Assembly (NCBI GenBank): GCA_965237485.1 | Contig: CBDEFQ010000009.1 | Location: 1,240,001-1,304,000 of the forward strand | Direction of reading: 5' to 3' | Source: JAAELZ01 sp965237485 | Lineage (GTDB): Bacteria > Pseudomonadota > Gammaproteobacteria > Arenicellales > Poriferihabitantaceae | Length of the DNA: 64,000 bases | In this document: positions 57,396-64,000 of the stretch, piece by piece | How the letters are laid out: each line of letters starts with the position of its first letter | Position numbering within the stretch: position 1 is the first letter of the stretch | Made by a program: the position numbers and the translations under genes | Notes under the pieces: model-generated | The model's input: only the letters and a program-made list of their open reading frames with translations | Databases searched by the model: none | Told to the model about the DNA's origin: nothing

Positions 57396-57558
57396 CCTAG
57401 ATAAATCAGTTAAACGCGGAAAAGACATGTAAGCAATTGAAGTGCATAGTGAAATCAAAAAAGTCGCGGTCACCTTATTGGTGATAAGGTTTTTTTTGAT
57501 TTTGCTAGGTGCATCAAGAGCTTGCATGGACTTTCGTGTTTTAACTGATTTATCTAGG
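57396..57558 (+). repeat. 163-bp palindromic element, subfamily 1 (R2)
   Basis: Target duplication TTAAA (57391-57395 and 57559-57563). Same site as in R1, so the insertion predates the separation of the two IS66 copies. Confidence 0.95.
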
Positions 57559-57953
57559 TTAAATCAGACGCTCAAACGAATCCATGCGAATCAAGCAGAA
57601 TGACTGTTGGTGCTAGATCGACCAGATATTCCGTTACACACCAATGGCAGTGAAACAGACATTCGCGATTACGTGAAAAAACGAAAAGTGAGTGGCTCCA
57701 CCCGCAGCGATGCTGGCCAGCAGTGTCGGGACACGTTTGCCAGTTTGAAAAAGACCTGCCGAAAACTGGATATATCGTTCTGGCACTACCTGACCCATCG
57801 ACTTGGTATCGGTGAGCAACATATTGATCCTCTGCCAGATATCATTATGGAACGCGCCAGCTTTGCCACGGGTTATTGAGAAGTTACCCTATTGATTGCT
57901 ATCTATTTGATAAGATTGATGTCTCTACTATTAAAGCCCTGTCGCTGCGAATA

Positions 57954-58919
57954 ATGCTTCAGATATCCACAAAACGTATCCACTATGGGTTTTTGGTCGT
58001 TCCTGACTTTTCGCTAATGACCTACGCATCAGCCATTGAAATGTTACGAATGGTGAATCAGGTGAATGAGAGAGTACTCTACACATGGGACGTATTGACC
58101 CCTAATAATCAGCCTATTTTGGCCAGTTGTGGGCTTGAGATTGCACCGAGTAAGAACAAGGAAGAGATGGCCAATTACAGTGCCTTGTTTGTGTCTGGCG
58201 GTATCAATATTCGTCGAGCTTGGAACCCTAAACTGGCAACTTGGTTAAGACAAATTGCCAAATCGCGCGTAGCATTGGCTGGGTTAAGCACAGGCCCGTA
58301 TTTGCTTGCTAAGTCTGGGTTGTTGGATGGTTATCGGTCGACTGTCCATTGGGATAGTTTGTCCTCAATGCGTGAGGAATTTCCACATTTAAAACTAACT
58401 GACGATGTTTATGAAATCGACCGCGACCGATACACTTGCGCTGGCGGCGCATCGACAATGGATTTTATGTTGCACTTGATAGGTTTGGAATATGGAAAGG
58501 CAACGGCACGAAGCGTGTCAGATCTATTTTTGCTTGAACGCATTCGTACAGAGACCGATAGACAGCGCATCCCTCTACGACATCAAATAGGTACTGGACA
58601 GCCGAAGTTGTATAGCGCGGTGGTATTGATGGAAGCCAATTTAGAAGAGCCCCTCACAACCGAAGAATTGGCAGGTTACGTAAATATTACCCGAAGGCAG
58701 CTGGAGCGGTTATTTCGCAGACACCTTAAATGCACTCCGATGGAATACTACCGCAGTATCCGATTGGCAAACGCTCAACGCTTATTACGTCATACAGAAA
58801 TGCCAGTGCTAGAAGTCGCGATGGTATGTGGTTTTAATTCGGCGTCGCATTTTAGTCGTTGCTATAAAGAAGCACACAATCGGACACCGGGTGCGGATAG
58901 ACAGATATCGATGAACTAG
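57954..58919 (+). CDS. GlxA-type AraC-family regulator
   Basis: 321 residues from the ATG at 57954 (MLQISTKRIHYGF); earlier in-frame codons run into IS66. The N-terminal DJ-1/PfpI-like domain (FLVVPDFSLMTYASAIEMLR, ALFVSGGINI, ALAGLSTGPYLLAKSGLLDG) is followed by the AraC HTH domain (LTTEELAGYVNITRRQLERL, VLEVAMVCGFNSASHFSRCY). Members such as ArgR and CdhR of Pseudomonas respond to arginine or carnitine-type metabolites. The convergent amino acid ABC importer is a plausible target. IS66 ends 66 bp upstream and may have displaced its promoter. The stop lies at the edge of repeat S2. Confidence 0.9.
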   Translation: MLQISTKRIHYGFLVVPDFSLMTYASAIEMLRMVNQVNERVLYTWDVLTPNNQPILASCGLEIAPSKNKEEMANYSALFVSGGINIRRAWNPKLATWLRQIAKSRVALAGLSTGPYLLAKSGLLDGYRSTVHWDSLSSMREEFPHLKLTDDVYEIDRDRYTCAGGASTMDFMLHLIGLEYGKATARSVSDLFLLERIRTETDRQRIPLRHQIGTGQPKLYSAVVLMEANLEEPLTTEELAGYVNITRRQLERLFRRHLKCTPMEYYRSIRLANAQRLLRHTEMPVLEVAMVCGFNSASHFSRCYKEAHNRTPGADRQISMN

Positions 58920-59181
58920 TACTCTTTCAAGATAATATTGCCTAATTCAGTGAGTCTGTCCGCGTACCTGGCAAGGCGTCGCTTGCAGGAAATGGACTCC
59001 ATTTTCAAAAGCGACAACGCAGTCCAGGTGCGTGGACAGGCTGACCCAAAGGGCACCAACGCGCCGTCCCACAGCCGCGTTGTATCGCTTTTGAAGGGAG
59101 TGACCATTCATTGCGCAATACGCCTTGCTGTGAAGCGGCGCGTTGACGCTGAATTAGGCAATATTATCTTGAAAGACTACT
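58918..59181 (+). repeat. Structured repeat S2 (264 bp, multi-stem)
   Basis: The outer arms 58918-58950 and 59149-59181 are complementary except near the tip. The inner stems match the layout of S1: GTGAGTCTGTCC with GGACAGGCTGAC, GTCGCTT with AAGCGAC, ACGCGCCG-type with CGGCGCGT, and GTAT with ATAC. Conserved unpaired blocks shared with S1 include ACCCAAAGGGCAC and AACGCAG. It lies between convergent genes and contains the end of the regulator's stop codon. Confidence 0.82.
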
Positions 59182-59192
59182 GTCTTTAGCGG

Positions 59193-59951
59193 TTAATGCT
59201 GTAATATTTGGCTTAGAAAATCCTGTGTGCGCTCGTGTTGCGGATTCGTGAAAAAAGCCTCTGGTTCATTTTCTTCGATAACTTTGCCCTCATCCATAAA
59301 GATAACTCGGTCTGCTACTTTTCTTGCAAACCCCATTTCATGGGTAACGCAAATCATGGTCATACCACTTTGCGCTAAGTCGACCATGGTATCCAAGACT
59401 TCAGATACCATTTCAGGATCTAGTGCAGACGTGGGTTCGTCAAACAGCATAATGCTAGGGTTCATACACAGTGCGCGTGCAATGGCGACGCGTTGCTGTT
59501 GGCCGCCAGAAAGCTGTCCGGGGTATTTATTGGCTTGTTGTGGAATCTTCACGCGCTCTAAAAACTCCATTGCCTTAGCTTCAGCCGTAGCTCTATCTTG
59601 CTTTAGTACGTATTGTGGCGCTGCGGTGCAATTTTCCAAAATTGTCATGTGCGGAAACAAATTGAAGTGCTGAAACACCATGCCTACATCTGCACGCAGT
59701 TTTTCGACATTTTTCATTCGATCATGTACTTCGACACCTCCCACCCGGAGGATTCCTTTTTGGTGTGCTTCGAGACGATTGATGCAGCGTATTAGTGTAG
59801 ATTTTCCTGAACCAGAAGGTCCGCAGACGACGATGCGCTCGCCTTGGGTAACGGACAAATTTATGTCAGTTAGCGCGTGATACTCTCCATACCACTTATT
59901 TAAATTTACGATCTCTATGGTAGGACTAGTTGAGGCTGTGCTTGTGTTCAT
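59193..59951 (-). CDS. Polar amino acid ABC transporter ATP-binding protein
   Basis: 252 residues. Walker A GPSGSGKST, Q-loop VFQHFNLFPHMT, signature LSGGQQQR, Walker B IMLFDEPTSALDPE and the H-loop CVTHEMGF, matching the GlnQ/HisP/AapP branch. Powers uptake across the inner membrane with the adjacent permease. It starts 4 bp after the permease stop and is the last gene of the operon. Confidence 0.95.
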   Translation of the reverse strand: MNTSTASTSPTIEIVNLNKWYGEYHALTDINLSVTQGERIVVCGPSGSGKSTLIRCINRLEAHQKGILRVGGVEVHDRMKNVEKLRADVGMVFQHFNLFPHMTILENCTAAPQYVLKQDRATAEAKAMEFLERVKIPQQANKYPGQLSGGQQQRVAIARALCMNPSIMLFDEPTSALDPEMVSEVLDTMVDLAQSGMTMICVTHEMGFARKVADRVIFMDEGKVIEENEPEAFFTNPQHERTQDFLSQILQH

Positions 59952-59955
59952 GACC

Positions 59956-60927
59956 TTATCTCACCATTGATTGTTTATAGTGGTGTTCTATTCTCGACTG
60001 AATAATTTCTAATATGATGGAAAGTCCCCAATAGATAAGTGCTGCGGTTATTAGCATTTCCATATGATTAAATGTTTTATTGCCCAATGTTCGGGCTAAG
60101 AACATCAGCTCGATTACACCGATGGTAGAAACCAGCGTGCTGTCTTTGAGCATAGCAATAAACTGGTTGCCAGTAGGCGGAATGATGACGGGAATGGATT
60201 GCGGCAGAATAATGCGGCGCATCATTTGGCTAAAACCGAACCCAAGCGCGCGAGCGCCTTCCCATTGCCCTTGATTAATGCTTTGGATACCTGCCCTGAA
60301 AATTTCTGTCATATACGCGCCATAGCATAATGAAAGGGCCATGATGCCAGCAGGTACGGCATCGATAACAAACCCGAGTTGGGGCATGCCTAAATAAATG
60401 AGATAAAGCTGCATAAGCAGCGGCAGACCTCGAAAAAACGAGGTGTAGAAGCTAGCAATTCCGTACGCAAAACCGTTACTGGACAACTTGGCGACCGCAC
60501 CTAAAAGAGCCAGTATCGTAGCGAGTACGATGGATATTGCAGAAATATATAAGGTGGTTGCTAATCCCTTGGATATCATAAACCAGATTTTTTTCTGGAT
60601 GAATTCCATGCTCAGGTCGAAGCTATAAAAAAAGCCTAAGAACAGAATTAATAATTCTAACCATACAATTAAAATTTGTTTCTTAAGTGATAAGAAGCTG
60701 ATGGCGAATAAATTGATTGTGACAACTAACGCAACGAAAAAAGAGGTTACAAACCGCCCATAGGTGCCGCTCTCTGCAGTGGGGCCGGTTACTGGGGTTA
60801 GTAATTCACCAATAAACGTCTTGGAAAAATCAAAGTAAAAAGCGAGTGCGAAAAGGCCTACAAATAACCCCACCAAAAAAATGGGGTTATGTAAGTGCTT
60901 ATCTTCGACAACAGTATCTTGATACAT
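59956..60927 (-). CDS. Polar amino acid ABC transporter permease
   Basis: 323 residues. About three extra N-terminal membrane segments precede a HisM/GlnP-type domain with the EAA-like loop GAYMTEIFRAGIQSINQGQWEGA and ALGFGFSQMMRRIILPQ. Only one permease gene is present, so it probably works as a homodimer. Expected substrate is a polar or basic amino acid, by family. Confidence 0.92.
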   Translation of the reverse strand: MYQDTVVEDKHLHNPIFLVGLFVGLFALAFYFDFSKTFIGELLTPVTGPTAESGTYGRFVTSFFVALVVTINLFAISFLSLKKQILIVWLELLILFLGFFYSFDLSMEFIQKKIWFMISKGLATTLYISAISIVLATILALLGAVAKLSSNGFAYGIASFYTSFFRGLPLLMQLYLIYLGMPQLGFVIDAVPAGIMALSLCYGAYMTEIFRAGIQSINQGQWEGARALGFGFSQMMRRIILPQSIPVIIPPTGNQFIAMLKDSTLVSTIGVIELMFLARTLGNKTFNHMEMLITAALIYWGLSIILEIIQSRIEHHYKQSMVR

Positions 60928-60962
60928 AGTCTAATTCCTAAGCGTTGGCATGATGACAGCGT

Positions 60963-61790
60963 TTAATTAACCGACGTGTAGTCTACGCCGTACCACTTTT
61001 CTGACATCGCTTTGAGGCTACCGTCAGCGCGCATTGCAGCTACCGCATCGGCAATTTTTGCACTCAACTCATCGTCGCCTATATCAATAGCAATAGAAAG
61101 TGGCTCGTAGAACGCAGGATCGCCCAGCACCTTTATGGGGTAATTGTTCTTAATGGCTTCTAGAATGCTAGGTAAGCTAGTGATCATGCCAGAAATACGC
61201 TTGCCGTCGCCTAATCTTAAGTCGTCGAACGCGACGGTTGAAGATTCATAATTTTTTTCCTCTGAAGGCGTTACTTGAAATTCAAACGCAGGTGCGCCTT
61301 CGGCATCGATGGCTAAATCGTGTTTTAGGTATAAACTATATGTACTTGCAATTGAAGCGCCAATTACTTTGCCGTTTAAGTCGGCCAGCGAGGTTGCAGA
61401 TGAATCATTATGAACCGCAAAGCTCGCTGGTGTGTAATAGTATATTGCAGGGAAAGCAAGCACGGTAGCGCGTTCTTTAGTCGGGGTCATAGAACCCACA
61501 GACATATCCCAGCGTCCATCCCAGTTACCTGCTGTAATGATATCCCAGCTAGGGGTTACAAACTCCACTTCTACGCCCATACGTTTCGCCACCTCTTTGG
61601 CGACGTCTACATCAAAGCCGTCCATTTCATTATCATCATTGAAAAATGATTGTGGTGGCCAGTTAGGATCTGTGGACACTTTGATTTTTCCAGCGGACAT
61701 AATGCGATCTAATGCTTCTCCAGCAATGCTGCTAGAAATTGGGGCAATGATCATGGCGCTCGCGAGCAGCACTTTAGTAAGATTTTTCAT
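60963..61790 (-). CDS. Amino acid ABC transporter substrate-binding protein
   Basis: 275 residues from the ATG at 61790, preceded by GGAGAG; a longer frame upstream lacks a signal at its start. Signal peptide of about 23 residues (LLASAMIIAPISSSIAG). SBP family-3 motifs DPNWPPQSFFNDDNEMDGFD, SWDIITAGNWDGRWDM and SMTPTKERATV follow. First gene of the operon SBP-permease-ATPase. ISX1-D ends 82 bp upstream of its start, close to the promoter. Confidence 0.94.
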   Translation of the reverse strand: MKNLTKVLLASAMIIAPISSSIAGEALDRIMSAGKIKVSTDPNWPPQSFFNDDNEMDGFDVDVAKEVAKRMGVEVEFVTPSWDIITAGNWDGRWDMSVGSMTPTKERATVLAFPAIYYYTPASFAVHNDSSATSLADLNGKVIGASIASTYSLYLKHDLAIDAEGAPAFEFQVTPSEEKNYESSTVAFDDLRLGDGKRISGMITSLPSILEAIKNNYPIKVLGDPAFYEPLSIAIDIGDDELSAKIADAVAAMRADGSLKAMSEKWYGVDYTSVN

Positions 61791-61872
61791 GTTTGTTCTC
61801 TCCAGAGATTGAGTTATTAAAAAATACAAATTGTAAGTCACGGTATACTAACAATGTTTTTAGTTGATATCC

Positions 61873-63209
61873 AGTCTTGTCCAACATGAAATGATACCGA
61901 ACTAATCTAATTTCTGTTCATGATGGTGAATGAATACCATTATGAATGACCACCATATAGATACCCTTGATAAGGCACGCTTGTTGCTACAAGGCACTGA
62001 TGAAATCGATCTGGCAATCGACGGTAAACGCAATCGCTATGATTTCATCAAACGCACCTTAATGCGTTTCAAATACAGCAAACTGGGTCGAGCCGATAAG
62101 GGTCTTGTGCTGCGTTATATCACACGCATCAGCGGTTACTCTTATGTGCAAGTGAAACGCCTGGCTGCCAGCTATCTCAAGCACGGTAGAATCCAGTGGC
62201 GACATCGTGCCACAAGGGGCTTTGCTAGACGCTATAGCAATCAAGACATTAAGCTTCTAGCAGATATGGATGAACTCCACGGTACGTTATCAGGCCATGC
62301 CACTAGGAAACTCTGTGAGCGCGCCCTATTGTCTATGAGCAAACTGAGTATGCCAACCTGGCACCTATCTCGGTTTCTCATCTATACAATCTACGCCGAT
62401 CTAAACCCTACCAGAACAATCGCCGTCACTTTGAAAGACACATTCTAAGCCTTCTTCTATCGGCCAAAGACGTAAGCCACAGCCAGAAGGTCAACCTGGC
62501 TATAGCCGTGTAGATACAGTGCATCAGGGCGATAAGGACAAGGTTAAAGGGGTCTATCATATCAACGCCGTTGATGAGATCACCCCGTTTGAAGTCGTGT
62601 CTTCTACACAGAAAATATCAGAGCCATTCTTGATGCCTATTCTCACTCAAATGCTAGAGCAATTCCCCTTTGTGATTAAAGGCTTTCATGCCGATAATGG
62701 CAGTGAATACATTAACCAATCGGTGGTGCGATTGTTGAATAAGCTATTAATCGAGTTGACCCAATCCAGGGCTAGACACCGTAACGACCATGCCTTAGTT
62801 GAGTGCAACAATGGGGCCATCGTGCGCAAGCATCTTGGCTTCATGCATATCCCGCAAAAATATGCGCCTGAGATTAATCAATTTGCCACCGACTTTCTTA
62901 ACCCTTATTTGAATTATCACCGACCTTGTTTCTTCCCGCAGATCAGCACTAACAACAAAGGAAAACAAGTCAAAACCTATCCATATCGAAACATGATGAC
63001 GCCTTATGAAAAACTCAAATCGTTGACCAATGCACAGTCATATCTTAAAACTCACATCTCGTTTATAATGCTTGACGATATCGTTTATCAGATGACTGAT
63101 AATGAGGCAGCAAAACAACTCAATGAGGAAAAAACTAAACTCTTTAAAAACATCTTTGAACAGAAATGACAATCAACTTCTCGGTATCATTCCTGTATTG
63201 GAATAGACT
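61873..63209 (+). mobile_element. ISX1 copy D, non-functional
   Basis: Ends AGTCTTGTCC at 61873 and GGAATAGACT ending at 63209, flanked by the duplication TATCC (61868-61872 and 63210-63214). The leader lacks 35 bp present in copies B and C, a loss between two GAAATGATAC direct repeats. Confidence 0.92.
61930..63169 (+). pseudogene. ISX1 transposase, frameshifted (copy D)
   Basis: Native start MNTIMNDHHID. The frame is lost near 62327 (one base fewer than copy B at GCGCCCTATTG) and near 62434 (GAAAGACAC for GAAAAGACAC). The catalytic region from 62519 to 63169 is otherwise intact, with FHADNGSEY and HALVECNNGA. Confidence 0.88.
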
Positions 63210-63393
63210 TATCCAAGGTGGATGGAGCTAAATATCAACCATAAGTCGCATATGTTTAAGCAGAAGCCTAAAAATGCGTCAAAATTTCCGTTAGTTAAAC
63301 GTAACAGGTTACATTTTCGAATAATTTTCCTGTTCCATCGCATTCCATTTTTAAAAGTGGATTGGTCACACTTAGTTTTAGCGAAACAAACTC

Positions 63394-64000
63394 ATGCAAT
63401 CAGCACAAACAAAAGATAAAGATCAGCAACAAATGCGTCAGTGGTTGGCACAAAAACCCGACACCCAATCGGTGGCACAGTTTGTGTCTGGCCCTGGAAT
63501 CGAACGACTTGAGCTAAAGTTTGATATAGCGTTGCTTAAGGAGGCTTTAGAGCAAATTGCTCACACAGCAGATTTTCAAGGCGCACACCAAGACCAAGGC
63601 TTTGGAGCGATCCCGTTGACTCGACGTCCAGGAGTAGAGAGTTTCACAGAAACTGATTTGTCAGGCCGTTATTGGCTGCGTCCAGACGAGCGTTACGTTG
63701 AAGAGCCCCAAGAGGAGCTAGTGGATGAATTTGCATACAGTGAATTTGTCCCCGCTTATAAAGGCACTTACTTTGAAACAGTGCATCAAGCCTTGGTAGA
63801 ACGTTTCCCAATTGGGCGTATGCGCATTTTGCAAAAATCACTCTACAATTGTAATTCTTGGCATCGTGATCCTGAACCACGCTTGCACATCCCAGTGATT
63901 TCAAACCCTGGGTCGTTGTTTATAGTCAATCATCATTGCACTCACTTGCCAGCTGATGGTTCGGTTTATTTTACTGATACACGCGGTTATCACACTGCAC
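63394..64000 (+). CDS. Aspartyl/asparaginyl beta-hydroxylase-like protein, 5' part
   Basis: 202 codons visible, open to the window edge. The segment NSWHRDPEPRLHIPVISNPG followed by FIVNHHCTHLPADG resembles the cupin core of 2-oxoglutarate/Fe(II) Asp/Asn hydroxylases (HxD metal ligands and an Arg for the co-substrate). The second His of the triad may lie in DTRGYHTA at the edge. The preceding 150 residues show no domain I recognise. ATG at 63394; the 184 bp between ISX1-D and the start show no gene. Confidence 0.65.
   Translation, partial: MQSAQTKDKDQQQMRQWLAQKPDTQSVAQFVSGPGIERLELKFDIALLKEALEQIAHTADFQGAHQDQGFGAIPLTRRPGVESFTETDLSGRYWLRPDERYVEEPQEELVDEFAYSEFVPAYKGTYFETVHQALVERFPIGRMRILQKSLYNCNSWHRDPEPRLHIPVISNPGSLFIVNHHCTHLPADGSVYFTDTRGYHTA

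Larger units (their letters stand above)
54918..57879 (+). pseudogene. IS66 TnpC transposase, multiply broken (R2)
   Basis: N-terminal part 54918-55370 ends at TGA (55368-55370). After IS5 (55424-56599) the frame has a 10-bp loss near 56745, reads 56767-57432 into the 163-bp element, and has another TGA at 57601-57603 before the C-terminal part 57607-57879. At the TnpC region where R1 holds the subfamily-2 element, this copy reads straight through SRFKGYRDF. Confidence 0.87.
49439..57887 (+). mobile_element. Composite IS66 unit, right copy
   Basis: 8449 bp, inverted copy of 33833-42098. Order: IS66a (49439-51680), lipoprotein, HlyD-type adaptor, RND fragment, IS66b with IS5 (54643-57887). 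The two units differ by the 183-bp deletion in the left copy and scattered single-base changes, for example TGA at 57601-57603 where the left copy has TTA. Outer 8-bp flanks (GGCCACCA and CCTATTGA) do not match, so no clean composite transposition footprint remains. Confidence 0.85.
54643..57887 (+). mobile_element. IS66-family element, copy R2 (broken), with IS5 and one 163-bp element
   Basis: Intact termini. It lacks the subfamily-2 element (empty site at 55254-55265) but has the subfamily-1 element at the same site as R1. It carries IS5 at 55424-56599. Confidence 0.88.

Noticed and set aside
33833..57887. The inverted 8.3-kb units as a pure assembly artefact
   Set aside because: They differ by a 183-bp deletion and several point changes, and each has its own distinct flanking genes.
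49439..57887. A functional composite transposon with intact ends
   Set aside because: The IS66 ends are intact, but outer 8-bp flanks do not match on either unit, and one IS66 in each is broken. Past composite movement remains possible but is not shown.
1..64000. CRISPR array or phage-defence island
   Set aside because: No regularly spaced palindromic repeats with unique spacers and no cas-like genes seen. The 22-bp array at 2197 has only a 7-bp repeat.

Overview
The window looks like a chromosomal segment of a gammaproteobacterium. Conserved gene orders support this: ygfB-pepP-ubiH-ubiI and tsaE-amiB-mutL-miaA match the enterobacterial/pseudomonad arrangement, and gshA, dusA, asmA, trxB, ftsK, fur and folE are of gammaproteobacterial type. 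A TRAP transporter, a Na+/H+ antiporter and a polar amino acid ABC importer fit a marine or host-associated lifestyle. That lifestyle, and anything below class level, is inference. Insertion sequences, IS-in-IS nesting and fresh pseudogenes are abundant, as in a lineage undergoing IS expansion.

Layout: 1-0.6 kb, remnants of two different transposases. 0.9-19.8 kb, mostly intact host genes: a DUF4143 ATPase, tRNA-Arg, gshA, dusA, asmA, a sulfotransferase, cytochrome c5, a frameshifted exported protein, smr, trxB, ftsK, xthA and a TRAP operon (dctP-Q-M) whose P/Q junction holds a 271-bp structured repeat and a terminator. 19.9-23.1 kb, a rve-type IS (called ISX1 here) carrying an IS3-family element and a 163-bp palindromic element. 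23.1-31.9 kb, host genes (xni, folE, pfkB-type kinase, fur, nhaP-type antiporter, ubiI, ubiH, pepP, ygfB). 32-33.8 kb, a broken ISX1 copy and a broken acetyltransferase.

33.8-57.9 kb is dominated by an 8.3-8.4 kb unit present twice in opposite orientation (33833-42098 and 49439-57887). Each unit is IS66 - lipoprotein - HlyD-type adaptor - truncated, frameshifted RND pump - IS66, with an IS5-family element inside one IS66. Between the two arms lie miaA, mutL, amiB, tsaE and queG, so recombination between the arms would invert this repair/cell-wall block. 57.9-61.8 kb holds a GlxA/AraC-type regulator and an amino acid ABC importer separated by a second structured repeat. 61.9-63.2 kb is another broken ISX1. 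The window ends inside a probable Asp/Asn beta-hydroxylase-like gene.

The most unusual content is a family of 163-bp elements with seven copies in the window, in two subfamilies about 72% identical without gaps. Each is one long imperfect palindrome (79-nt arms, 5-nt loop at the exact centre) with a 5-bp target duplication. All three independent insertions are inside transposase genes, in the same orientation and codon phase. The net insertion of 168 bp keeps the host frame, and the element holds an in-frame TAA at 35-37 followed by a possible restart codon at 47-49. Eleven arm positions differ between the subfamilies as compensated base pairs, which implies that the folded structure is maintained. 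A second, unrelated structured repeat family (about 265-271 bp, two copies) also shows compensated arms.
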